Numbered from the stretch's first letter, positions 27,374 to 35,579 are shown. The stretch: DNA of 64,000 nt from Haloechinothrix sp033042135 (GCF_033042135.1 NZ_WBXM01000011.1:1-64000); one strand, 5' to 3'. Notes: generated from the letters alone by a model not told the origin. Numbers and translations are program-made.

Positions 27374-28066
27374 GTGACGGCACGTGCCGACGACACGGGT
27401 GTCCTCGCCGCGCTGGCGGGGGACCGGTCACTGCTGAACCGCAGCAGCACGGTGGAGCGGGTCGCGGAGATCCTGCGGGAGCGGATCATCGAAGGTCTGC
27501 TCCGACCGGGGGAGCGGCTCTCCGAGGACGCCATCGGCCGCGCGCTGGGCGTGTCACGCAACACGCTGCGCGAGTCGTTCCGGCTGCTCTCGCACGAGCG
27601 ACTGGTCGTGCACGAGCTCAACCGAGGGGTGTTCGTCCGCACGCTGTCCGCCGAGGACGTGACCGACCTCTACCGGGTACGCAAGCTGATCGAACCGGCC
27701 GCGCTGGACGGTGACGTGCCGGTCTCGGAGGAAGGGCTGCGCCCGCTGCGCGCGGCGATCGCGGCAGCCGCCAACGCCGCCGCTGAGGGCAGGGGAGCCG
27801 ACGTCGGTACCGCCAACATGCGGTTCCACCAGGCCCTCGCGGCGCTGGCTGGCAGCGCCCGCATCGACACGATCATGCGCCAGCTGCTCGCCGAGCTCCG
27901 GCTGGTGTTCCACGTCATGGATCGGCCTGGCGAGTTCCACGCCCCGTACCTGGATCGCAACCGGGAGATCCTGGGCCTGCTGGAACGCGGCGAACTCCAG
28001 CAGGCACGCCAGGCGCTGCTGGACTACCTGGCCGACGCCGAAGCTCGGCTACTCGCGGCGTACTGA
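27374..28066 (+). CDS. GntR-family regulator (FadR-type)
   Basis: A 230-residue protein with a winged helix (LSEDAIGRALGVSRNTLRES) and an all-helical FCD ligand domain (about 85-225). GTG 27374 is chosen over GTG 27365 because AAGGAGG is placed 8 bases before it. It is divergent from the transporter-pxpABC operon, with a candidate operator between them, and so probably senses 5-oxoproline or a related metabolite. Its last 18 bases overlap antisense with the end of the reductase gene. In Bacillus the equivalent regulator, KipR, is of the IclR family. Confidence 0.92.
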   Translation: MTARADDTGVLAALAGDRSLLNRSSTVERVAEILRERIIEGLLRPGERLSEDAIGRALGVSRNTLRESFRLLSHERLVVHELNRGVFVRTLSAEDVTDLYRVRKLIEPAALDGDVPVSEEGLRPLRAAIAAAANAAAEGRGADVGTANMRFHQALAALAGSARIDTIMRQLLAELRLVFHVMDRPGEFHAPYLDRNREILGLLERGELQQARQALLDYLADAEARLLAAY

Positions 28067-30094
28067 CGGGCCGGGCGAGGCGTACGATGCCGGAGCCGCC
28101 ACGGTGACCAGCCCGGCAAGCGATTCCCGCGCGCCGCAGGGAGGTAGCGGGGCCAACGCGTCGAGCGCGAGCTGCCTGGCCTCGCGATACCTGGCGCGTC
28201 CGTGGGCGAGAAGGTCCCGGCGCGCGCCGGGATCGAGCTGCGCCACGCCGGGCCAGGCGGCGCCGGGACGAATCGCCGACCACCACCGCTCGATCGCGGA
28301 CACTCCCGTTCCGATGAGCGTGTCGACGCTGCTCTCCAGGCGCGTAGGGCGGCCGTCCAGTGCGGCGCCGTCCTCGGCGTGGCCGATCACGCGGCCGAAT
28401 CGGGCACCGAACTCTCGCAGCGCACGCCCATGCCGGACACCGGAACCTCCCAGTGCGCCACCGATGCGGCAGGGAAACTCGAACAACCGCTCGTAGAACG
28501 CGTGCGGGTCGGCGTAGCCGCGTGCCGTCTCCCCGCGCACGGCCGCGAGGTCTTCGAGCCAGTCGGCGAACGCCCAGGACAGGTCCGTGGTGCTGCGCGC
28601 GACGAGCGCGGCTCCTCGCGCGAGCAGGAAGTCAGCCGCCAGTATCGCGACGTTGTTCCCCCAGTGGATGCCGTCGGGGGCAGGCGGCGAGGTGGACCGT
28701 ACGCTCAGGCCCGTCACGGCGGCGAGTACCCCCAGCTCGATCGCGGCTGCCACCGTAGGGCAGTCAACGGGCCTCCCACCGACACGCGCCGCGTGCAGCA
28801 TCAGCCGGGCGGGCCGGACCTCGGTGCCGAGGACGCCTTCGCCGGAGGTGACGAGCCGCGCGAGGAACGGCCACGTGTCGCGGACCGTGGCCAGCAGGAT
28901 CTCGTCACAAGCGAGCAGCATCGGTTTGATCGGGTCGATCCGTGGGTGCCGCTGCACCGGGGACCGTCTCCGTAGCCCGCTCGGGAGCAGCATGGCTTGT
29001 CGCGCCTTCACCACGAACGGGGTGTCGTCGCCTGCGGTGGCATCCAGCGTGCGCCACGCGAGGTGGTAGCGGCGGATGGCATGGCGGCTGGCTTCGAACT
29101 GGCCGACGTAGCGCCCGGCCAGTATGCGGGTGTAGTGCTCGGCGGCTCCAGCTGGCTCCTGCTCGCGGTTGGCCGCCGTGATCGCCTCGGCCGCCAGCCT
29201 GCCGCTTTCCAGGGCGTAGCTGATGCCTTCGCCTGTGAAGGGATTGACCAAGCCAGCGGTGTCGCCTGCGAGCAGTACGGCACCCTCGCCGCAGCGGTGA
29301 GGGGCGAATCCGTGCCGGAGGTCGCCGGTGATGCGCGTACCGCGTGGCATGGCGTCGCTGCCGCCGGTGACCCTGGCCACGAAACCATCGAAAACGTCCT
29401 CGATCAGCCCCGTGGCCCGGTCATCGACGATCCCGAGGCCGATCCGGATGCCGCCTGCCGGGTCGGGATGGACCCACCCGTAAGCGGGGAGCAGGGTGCT
29501 TCCGGCGAGATCGGTGATGGGCAGGTGGACGTCGAAGTGGTCGTCCCGGCGCGGGTGGTGGAACCGCCGTGTGATCGCGGCCCCACCCGGCCTGTCGTCA
29601 TGGTGCGGCAAGCCCAGTTCACTCGGCGCACGTCCGGTGGCGACCACAGCGGTCCGCGCGGTGATGGTGACCGTATCGCCGGGGCACGTGAGGGTGCCGA
29701 CGGCGCCGTGGTTGCCGGTTCGAATCGCGGTCACCGTGCCGTTGACGAGGTGCGCACCGTGCCCCGCAGCGACGTCGAGGAGGGCATCGAGCAGCGCCGC
29801 CCGCTCGGTCACTCCGGCTGCGGCGTCCGGTGTGGCCGCTACGGTCGCACGGTCGCGGATGAGGAACCTGCCATGACGGATGGGGATGAGGGATAGGAGG
29901 CCGGTGACGCCGAGCGTGTCCAGCTCGCCCAGTGCCGGTGGGGACAGCACGACGGCGTCGCCGGTGGACCGCCTTCCCGCGTCCACGACAGTCACGGCTA
30001 ACCCGGCCGCGGCGAGGGTGATCGCCGCTGACGCGCCCGCGGGACCGCCACCGACGATAAGCGCCTCTGTGTCGAGCGAGCCTGCCGGAGTCAT
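28049..30094 (-). CDS. Geranylgeranyl reductase fused to degenerate prenyl-synthase domain
   Basis: A 681-residue two-part protein. Residues 1 to about 400 are an FAD-dependent geranylgeranyl reductase: dinucleotide loop LIVGGGPAGASAAI, LPAYGWVHPD, and GDTAGLVNPFTGEGISYAL. Residues from about 415 to 681 align by pattern with a polyprenyl diphosphate synthase (GTEVRPARLMLHAARVGG; HWGNNVAILAADFLLARGA; RLFEFPCRIGGALGG), but neither Asp-rich motif survives, the second being reduced to HAEDG. ATG 30094 overlaps the active prenyl synthase stop by 4 bases. The C-terminal part may be a non-catalytic partner of that enzyme. Likely role: making and saturating a polyprenyl chain. Confidence 0.85.
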   Translation of the reverse strand: MTPAGSLDTEALIVGGGPAGASAAITLAAAGLAVTVVDAGRRSTGDAVVLSPPALGELDTLGVTGLLSLIPIRHGRFLIRDRATVAATPDAAAGVTERAALLDALLDVAAGHGAHLVNGTVTAIRTGNHGAVGTLTCPGDTVTITARTAVVATGRAPSELGLPHHDDRPGGAAITRRFHHPRRDDHFDVHLPITDLAGSTLLPAYGWVHPDPAGGIRIGLGIVDDRATGLIEDVFDGFVARVTGGSDAMPRGTRITGDLRHGFAPHRCGEGAVLLAGDTAGLVNPFTGEGISYALESGRLAAEAITAANREQEPAGAAEHYTRILAGRYVGQFEASRHAIRRYHLAWRTLDATAGDDTPFVVKARQAMLLPSGLRRRSPVQRHPRIDPIKPMLLACDEILLATVRDTWPFLARLVTSGEGVLGTEVRPARLMLHAARVGGRPVDCPTVAAAIELGVLAAVTGLSVRSTSPPAPDGIHWGNNVAILAADFLLARGAALVARSTTDLSWAFADWLEDLAAVRGETARGYADPHAFYERLFEFPCRIGGALGGSGVRHGRALREFGARFGRVIGHAEDGAALDGRPTRLESSVDTLIGTGVSAIERWWSAIRPGAAWPGVAQLDPGARRDLLAHGRARYREARQLALDALAPLPPCGARESLAGLVTVAAPASYASPGPSVRRE

Positions 30095-31254
30095 GCGGGA
30101 ACCCGCGCGTCGATCCACTCGGTGAACGCATGCAGCGCAGCGACCGCCTCACCGTTGGGGCACTCACCGAGCTGTTTCCGAGCACGGTTCAGGTGGGTGT
30201 GGGCGGCGTCCCGCGCGTGTTCGAAGCCGCTCGCCGCGCGGACGTGCCCTCGAAGCTCCTCCGGTGCGGACGGTTGCGGATTCAGGCGTGTCAGCAAGTG
30301 CTGCAACTCGTCGGTCGGTGAGTTCCGCAGCGCGCACAGTGTGGGGTAGCCGAACAGGCCGCGTGCGTGATCGGTGCCCGCAGGCTTGGCCCCGTCAGTG
30401 ACGGTGAGATCGCGGCAATCATCGGCGATCTGGAACGCGATCCCCGCGTGTTCACCGAACCGGGACAGCGCACGCAGCCGTACCGGTGACAGGCGCGCCA
30501 CGACACCGCCCAGCACACAGGGCAACGCGAACAGGGTGCCGGTCTTGCGACGCATCACCTTGAGATAGTCCTCGATGGGAAGGTCGAGCTGGAACGAGCG
30601 TTCGACGTCGAGCACCTCTCCGTAAGCCAGGTCGATCACACCGTCGCAGATCAGCCGGTTGATCCGATTGCCGAGCTCGGAGGCAAGCTTCGCGGCGGCC
30701 GCGAAACACCCGGTACCCACCAGCAGTGCCCGCTCAGCTCCCAGTGTGACGTGTGCCGCGGCTTGCCCCCGTCGGGTCCCGGCATCGTCGATGACATCGT
30801 CGTGCATGAGCGAAGCCAGATGAAGCAGCTCGACCGTGGACGCTGCCGCGATCAGGCGTGGCTGATCGGGGTAGCCGAGATGCGCGGTGAGGTAGGCCAG
30901 CGCGGGACGGAGGCGTTTGCCACCAGCCTCGGCAAGCGCCAGGGCGTGCTCGGCGTCAGGGACGGCGAGGGCGCGGATGCGTTTACCGACAGTGCGCGCC
31001 ACACCACCGCTGAAGCGCTCGTAGTCGCCTGCCCACCGTGGCGGGATCAGCCGGTCGAGGGGAGGTGGTAGTGAGGCAGAGCGCGACGAGCCACGACGTG
31101 CATCGTCGTCCGTGCATTTCCGGCTCGATACCGGTCTTGCGACGTCGTCCACGCTGGCACCTTCCGGTTCGACGGGATCGCCCTGGTGAAGCGCCGGCAC
31201 GGTGTTCGTCCTGAACAACTCTCGCCTCATCCTCGGGAACTGGTGCCGGGTCAT
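30091..31254 (-). CDS. Polyprenyl diphosphate synthase
   Basis: A 387-residue trans-prenyltransferase that extends allylic diphosphates with isopentenyl diphosphate. Residues 1-70 are polar and not part of the fold. GGKRLRPALA, the first Asp-rich motif (SLMHDDVIDD) and the second (FQIADDCRD) are intact. Chain length cannot be read safely. ATG 31254 overlaps the lipoprotein stop by 4 bases, and the reductase fusion overlaps its own stop by 4. Its first codons lie within a 57-base repeated block (31244-31300). Confidence 0.92.
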   Translation of the reverse strand: MTRHQFPRMRRELFRTNTVPALHQGDPVEPEGASVDDVARPVSSRKCTDDDARRGSSRSASLPPPLDRLIPPRWAGDYERFSGGVARTVGKRIRALAVPDAEHALALAEAGGKRLRPALAYLTAHLGYPDQPRLIAAASTVELLHLASLMHDDVIDDAGTRRGQAAAHVTLGAERALLVGTGCFAAAAKLASELGNRINRLICDGVIDLAYGEVLDVERSFQLDLPIEDYLKVMRRKTGTLFALPCVLGGVVARLSPVRLRALSRFGEHAGIAFQIADDCRDLTVTDGAKPAGTDHARGLFGYPTLCALRNSPTDELQHLLTRLNPQPSAPEELRGHVRAASGFEHARDAAHTHLNRARKQLGECPNGEAVAALHAFTEWIDARVPA

Positions 31255-31300
31255 CGCCGACCCTGTCCGGGGAGTCCGGCCTCACCGAGGGCGATGGTGG
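31244..31300. repeat. 57-base junction repeat, copy 1
   Basis: Identical at 55 of 57 positions to 31690-31746. It covers the last 15 codons of the lipoprotein gene, the ATGA overlap and the first codons of the prenyl synthase gene. Confidence 0.9.
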
Positions 31301-31700
31301 TCTCGGCGCTGTGGTGGTGAGACAGGCGGCTGCTGGTGAACGGCACGATCGGCCCGCCGAGCCGCCAGGCGACGGGGACGCCGTCGAGGTGGCTGAAGCG
31401 GTCCTCGGGTGGCATGTCCTCGTCGGCGATGACCCTGATCACCCAGTGGCCGTTGCATTCGGATGCACCCACTGCGTGCACGCTGGGATGCTCCTCGAGG
31501 ATGTCCGTGCCGTGTCGGTCCTTGGCTTGCCGGGCTTGTTGTTCGGTGACCCCGGGGTCGAGGTCGGCCTGCTGGCAGGATTCTTCGATCGTCTCCGGTA
31601 GCCGGTCGGGGTCCTGGAACAGGTCGCACCCTGCGGTCGTGGCTGCCAGCAGCGCGACCGCGCTGCTGATGCGGATTCCCGCGCCGCGTTGCCGGGTCAT
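31251..31700 (-). CDS. Small lipoprotein resembling the protease N-domain
   Basis: A 149-residue protein. The N-terminus has a signal peptide ending in TTAGC, an acceptable but not ideal lipobox. The mature part contains VHAVGASECNGHWVIRVIAD and LDGVPVAWRLGGPI, which by pattern resembles the N-terminal domain of the protease encoded upstream (INAVGLGYRQRRGEY and VDIDGATVRVDVIQSG). The last 15 residues, TIALGEAGLPGQGRR, are identical to the end of that protease. Both ends are ATGA overlaps. It may be a free-standing prodomain or inhibitor of the protease; that is inference. Confidence 0.75.
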   Translation of the reverse strand: MTRQRGAGIRISSAVALLAATTAGCDLFQDPDRLPETIEESCQQADLDPGVTEQQARQAKDRHGTDILEEHPSVHAVGASECNGHWVIRVIADEDMPPEDRFSHLDGVPVAWRLGGPIVPFTSSRLSHHHSAETTIALGEAGLPGQGRR

Positions 31701-31746
31701 CGCCGACCCTGTCCGGGCAGCCCGGCCTCACCGAGGGCGATGGTGG
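31690..31746. repeat. 57-base junction repeat, copy 2
   Basis: Second copy of the block at 31244-31300, 446 bases away. It covers the last 15 codons of the protease gene, the ATGA overlap and the first codons of the lipoprotein gene. Confidence 0.9.
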
Positions 31747-33262
31747 GTACCTCGGCGAGTATGTCCCGCACGGTGTCGTAGTTGTCCTGAGCGGACATAA
31801 AGGCCAGCAGGGCATCATGGTCCATACCGAGCGTCCCGCTGACGATCTCGTCGTTGATTCGCTGGAGCGCGGAGGCCTCCTGCTCGGTGAGGTGCATGAT
31901 GGACAGCCCGTTGATGGACGCGGTCAGCTCGTCCAGCATCTCCTGGGTCACGACCGCGTCCGGATGATGAGGGTTGTCGATGACACGGCGCGCGAAGCCG
32001 ATCCAGTTCTCGTAGAGCGCTTCGGCCTGCGCCTGCTCCCAGCCGCTGAGCTCGGCCTCCTCAATCCGCTGGAGGAACATCTCTTCGTTGGTATAGACGA
32101 CGCCGGTGATCAGCCTGCCGAGCCGTGTCATGGAGAGGAACTCGTCCCGCACCCGTTCGGCCAGCTCCGTGTCATCGGTGAGCGGGAGGTCGTACCGGTC
32201 CTCCAACGCCGGTACGATGCGACACAGCCCTCCGGGGCACGGTCCGGCGTGCGTGTCACCGGCACCCCCGAGACAGACCACTGACCCGGAGTCGCCGGGG
32301 TGGCTGAAGTCCTCGATGACGAATACCCCGTCGAATTTCAGTATGCGGGAGGATCCCGGTTCACCGAATTCAACTGAAACTTCGTCATCGGTTTCTGTAA
32401 TTCTGGAGGACGTATATCCGGACGTGCGCCCGACCTTCTCCACCACCATGCCGAGTTCCGGATCCCGCGCAGCTCCTTCGCCCGGGAGTTGCACGTCGAG
32501 TTCCGAGAGGAGGGTCGTGATCGGTATGGCCCAAGTTTTCTTCGTAGCGCAGATTCCTGCGAAAACCATGCCGACCGCCGGGTGATCCGCGGTGACCGGT
32601 TCCATCATGTCGTCCATCACGTCCCGGCTCACGTCCGTCAGGCGCACCGGTCGGGCCGTCGCCGCGTCGACCCGATTGATCCGATCCTCCCGGAGTGGGA
32701 CATACGCTGACAGGCCGGCGAGGAGGTCATCGGGAGTGCTGCCCCCGTCATACGGACCTGGTTGGACGATCGGATCCCCCATCTGGGCGTCATTGAGGAC
32801 CGGTAAGAGGACGTGATTGCAGGAAAGGATGTGCATCGTGTCATCCGGCCTCCGCACCAAGCAGCCCAGGGTTCCTGCGGTGGTGTCCACGTGCCCGATG
32901 CTCGAGCCCATACGCGCCGGCCGGATTCGTTGCGGAAATGCCGAGGATCGTAGCGGCCTCGACGTCAAACCGCTCCTGTTTCCGAACGCATGGTATGGCC
33001 CCGATTGGATGACGTCGACCCGTACCGTCGCACCGTCGATATCGACGTAATTCGGAAGCAGTCTCCGGCGGGAGATATGGGATTCGGGGCGTTTACGGGT
33101 GACGTGCACGATCACCGCGGGTTCGTCGGTGTATTCTCCCCGCCGCTGCCGGTACCCGAGCCCGACGGCGTTGATATTGGGATCGCTATTCATGAAGCGC
33201 TCCACCAGGTACGCTTTAGCCCGCTTCATGATCTCCCGCTGGTCCTGGCCGAGCGGCCTCAT
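31697..33262 (-). CDS. Trypsin-like serine protease with N-terminal Nal1-type domain
   Basis: A 521-residue protease of the chymotrypsin fold. An N-terminal domain (about 25-90) precedes the peptidase. The triad can be read as His150 (ILSCNHVLLP), Asp199 (INRVDAATA) and Ser325 (SHPGDSGSVV). The last 180 residues are helical and of unknown role, ending in TIALGEAGLPGQGRR. There is no signal peptide, although both neighbouring proteins carry export signals. ATG 33262 is chosen because GGAGGTGG lies just before it and it overlaps the Tat-protein stop by 4 bases. Confidence 0.85.
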   Translation of the reverse strand: MRPLGQDQREIMKRAKAYLVERFMNSDPNINAVGLGYRQRRGEYTDEPAVIVHVTRKRPESHISRRRLLPNYVDIDGATVRVDVIQSGPYHAFGNRSGLTSRPLRSSAFPQRIRPARMGSSIGHVDTTAGTLGCLVRRPDDTMHILSCNHVLLPVLNDAQMGDPIVQPGPYDGGSTPDDLLAGLSAYVPLREDRINRVDAATARPVRLTDVSRDVMDDMMEPVTADHPAVGMVFAGICATKKTWAIPITTLLSELDVQLPGEGAARDPELGMVVEKVGRTSGYTSSRITETDDEVSVEFGEPGSSRILKFDGVFVIEDFSHPGDSGSVVCLGGAGDTHAGPCPGGLCRIVPALEDRYDLPLTDDTELAERVRDEFLSMTRLGRLITGVVYTNEEMFLQRIEEAELSGWEQAQAEALYENWIGFARRVIDNPHHPDAVVTQEMLDELTASINGLSIMHLTEQEASALQRINDEIVSGTLGMDHDALLAFMSAQDNYDTVRDILAEVPTIALGEAGLPGQGRR

Positions 33263-33927
33263 CTGCCACCTCCGCGCTCGCCGTTGGCGACACGTTCGTT
33301 CAGCAGGCGGTAACGCCGCACGAGGTCCAGCCACGCGGTGGCCAGCGTCCGCCCACGTTCGCCGGTCATGGGCGCTGAGAACGAAGCTATGGCGCAGTGG
33401 ACGACGCTCACCTGTTCGTCGGGAATCCGGTGCCGGGGACTGCCTCGTAGCCGGTCGCCGATACGGGCGAGGAGGGCTTCATCGTCGAGCTCGGCCAACG
33501 GGGGAGCGCCGTGCCAACGCCGGAGCCCGGCGTGCACAGCGTGATGCCGCGAGTCTGCCGTGTGGGCGAGGAGCCGTCGCACGTTCTCGGTGCTCACGCG
33601 GTCGACGGCACGTCCCGGCTGCCCGAACGACGGGAACGGCACCGGAACGGTGGCGACCAGGAGCGCCAGTCGCGTGATTTCCTGCACCACACGATCGCCG
33701 AGTTCGCTGCCTGCGGCGACGGCCGCACCGGTCGTAGCGGACAGAGCTGTGGCCGGACCCACGACACCCGCCGTGCCGAGGAACCGGCGACGTGACAGTG
33801 ACCCGGTCCGGTCGGCGTCGCCGGACATCATGCCCGTCTTCCCGTCACCGGTGTGCGACATGCCGGATGCGGTGTCGCTGCCGCCGGTGCTGTTCGAGGA
33901 AAGCGCCCGATAGCCCCCATCACTCAC
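33259..33927 (-). CDS. Tat-exported protein of unknown function
   Basis: A 222-residue protein. Residues 45-73 are a twin-arginine signal (SRRRFLGTAGVVGPA, then a weakly hydrophobic stretch ending AAVAAG). The mature part is helical and His/Arg-rich (HTADSRHHAVHAGLRRWHG). GTG 33927 gives a long N-terminal tail; a start at the ATG 22 codons later is also possible. It is the first gene of the five-gene ATGA-linked operon. Export would use the TatA/TatC translocase encoded at 58040-59440 with a TatB partner not in this window. No family recognised. Confidence 0.75.
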   Translation of the reverse strand: MSDGGYRALSSNSTGGSDTASGMSHTGDGKTGMMSGDADRTGSLSRRRFLGTAGVVGPATALSATTGAAVAAGSELGDRVVQEITRLALLVATVPVPFPSFGQPGRAVDRVSTENVRRLLAHTADSRHHAVHAGLRRWHGAPPLAELDDEALLARIGDRLRGSPRHRIPDEQVSVVHCAIASFSAPMTGERGRTLATAWLDLVRRYRLLNERVANGERGGGR

Positions 33928-34154
33928 GCCCCAGATGGTCGGTTCGTGCCCGTCAGTCCGACATCGCCTGCTGATTCTCGATCCGTTCCGGTCGGCCGGT
34001 CAACGAGTTCGGGAGACCGACCGGCCCGCGACGCGCGGACTCATCACGCGAGTACAGACAGGCGAGCGGGGTGTTGTGGTGTCGTGAGTACGAGCGCGAT
34101 CGCCGCTGTCGGGCGGTGACCGCACCGGCCGCTGTGCCGTCGCCGCAGGCCGCA

Positions 34155-34160
34155 TACCCT
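34155..34160 (+). promoter_or_regulatory. -10 of a leaderless mshC transcript
   Basis: TACCCT lies 7 bases before the mshC ATG, and no Shine-Dalgarno sequence is present. Transcription would start at or next to the ATG. Confidence 0.55.
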
Positions 34161-34167
34161 GGTAGTC

Positions 34168-35418
34168 ATGGAGTCTTGGTCGCCGATCGCGGTTCCCCGG
34201 CTACCGGGGACCCCCCGTCAGTTGCGCCTGTACGACACCGCGACACAGTCGCTGCAGCCGGTGGCGCCCGGCCGCGCCGCGCGCATGTACGTCTGTGGCA
34301 TCACCCCGTACGACGCGACCCACCTGGGCCACGCCGCGACCTACCTGGCGTTCGACCTGGTGTACCGGTTCTGGCTGGATGCCGGTCACGAGGTGCACTA
34401 CGTGCAGAACGTCACCGACATCGATGATCCGCTGCTGGAGCGTGCCGAGCGTGACCAGGACGACTGGGTGGTGCTCGCCATGCGCGAGACGGCGCTGTTC
34501 CGCGAGGACATGGAGTTCCTCAGGGTGCTGCCGCCCACCGAGTTCGTCGGTGCCGTCGAGACCATCCCCGAGATCGTCGAGTTCGTGCGCAAGCTGCTGG
34601 CCAGCGGCGCCGCCTACCGGGCGGACGACCCCGAGTACCCCGATGTGTACTTCGCGCACGACGCCACCGGACGGTTCGGCTACGAGTCGAACTACGACAC
34701 CGAGACGATGAACGCGCTGTTCGCCGAACGGGGCGGGGACCCCGAACGGCCGGGCAAGCGACACCCGCTGGACGCCCTGCTGTGGCGCATGGCGCGGCCA
34801 GGCGAGCCGTCCTGGGAGTCCGAGCTCGGCGAGGGCAGGCCCGGCTGGCACGTGGAGTGCAGCGCGATCGCGCTGAACCGCCTCGGCATCGGGTTCGACA
34901 TCCAGGGTGGGGGATCGGACCTGGCCTTCCCGCACCACGAGTTCAGCGCCGCCCACGCCGAGGCGCTGTCAGGCGACGAGCCGTTCGCCCGGCTGTACGT
35001 GCACGCCGGGATGATCGGGCTGAACGGGCAGAAGATGTCCAAGTCGAAGGGGAACCTGGAGTTCGTCTCGCGGCTGCGGGCCGATGGGGTCGATCCGGCA
35101 GCGCTGCGGCTGGCGCTGCTTGCTGGACACTACCGCAGCGACCGGCAGTGGACGGCTGACCTGCTCGGCGAAGCCGAGCAGCGGCTGGCGAGCTGGCGGG
35201 AAGCCGCTGCGCTGCCCTCCGGGCCACCGGCCCGCGAGCTGGTGGACCAAGTGCGTGACCACCTCGCCGACGACCTCGACACGCCAGGCGCGCTCGCGGC
35301 GGTCGACGCCTGGATGGACCAGGCACGGACGACCGGCGGAACCGATGCCGACGCCCCCGGCCTGCTTGCCGATACCGTCGACGCGCTGCTCGGCATACCC
35401 CTGCATCGTGTCGGGTGA
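34168..35418 (+). CDS. mshC: Cysteine:GlcN-Ins ligase MshC (mycothiol synthesis)
   Basis: A 416-residue ATP-dependent ligase joining cysteine to glucosaminyl-inositol, the third step of mycothiol synthesis. It is a cysteinyl-tRNA synthetase paralog: zinc and ATP motifs (MYVCGITPYDATHLGHA), VQNVTDIDDPLLERA, GWHVECSAIAL, PHHEFSAAHAEA and KMSKSKGN are present, while the anticodon-binding domain is shortened. That length and the TPYDATHLGHA variant separate MshC from CysS. It is read away from the Tat/protease operon, 240 bases apart. Confidence 0.95.
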   Translation: MESWSPIAVPRLPGTPRQLRLYDTATQSLQPVAPGRAARMYVCGITPYDATHLGHAATYLAFDLVYRFWLDAGHEVHYVQNVTDIDDPLLERAERDQDDWVVLAMRETALFREDMEFLRVLPPTEFVGAVETIPEIVEFVRKLLASGAAYRADDPEYPDVYFAHDATGRFGYESNYDTETMNALFAERGGDPERPGKRHPLDALLWRMARPGEPSWESELGEGRPGWHVECSAIALNRLGIGFDIQGGGSDLAFPHHEFSAAHAEALSGDEPFARLYVHAGMIGLNGQKMSKSKGNLEFVSRLRADGVDPAALRLALLAGHYRSDRQWTADLLGEAEQRLASWREAAALPSGPPARELVDQVRDHLADDLDTPGALAAVDAWMDQARTTGGTDADAPGLLADTVDALLGIPLHRVG

Positions 35419-35426
35419 CCAGGAAT

Positions 35427-35471
35427 GGCGTGTTCGGCGTTCCGTACCGGTGTGTTGGGCGTTCAGGTACC
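35427..35471. repeat. Tandem direct repeat downstream of mshC
   Basis: Two adjoining copies of a 22- or 23-base unit (35427-35448 and 35449-35471) with the common core GTGTT-n-GGCGTTC and ending in CC. They lie in the 163-base gap between the convergent mshC and P450 genes. Confidence 0.6.
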
Positions 35472-35531
35472 CACCACGCAGGGGAGTGGTATCGGCGCGG
35501 TCTACACGGTGTGCCGGGGTGCCCAAGACGG

Positions 35532-35552
35532 CATGTCTGCACGCCAGACATG
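35532..35552. terminator. Hairpin between convergent genes
   Basis: CATGTCTG-(5)-CAGACATG, a perfect 8-bp stem in the gap between mshC and the P450. It may act as a terminator in both directions; no T-run follows on either strand. Confidence 0.4.
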
Positions 35553-35579
35553 GTGTGCCCGCATGCCAGACACAGTGTG
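35539..35579. repeat. Second tandem repeat pair downstream of mshC
   Basis: Two 19-base copies (35539-35557 and 35561-35579) differing at three positions, with the core GCCAGACA. They overlap the hairpin at 35532-35552. Confidence 0.55.

Noticed and set aside
28049..31254. Terpene biosynthetic cluster
   Set aside because: A prenyl synthase and a reductase are present but no cyclase, squalene/phytoene synthase or desaturase lies nearby.
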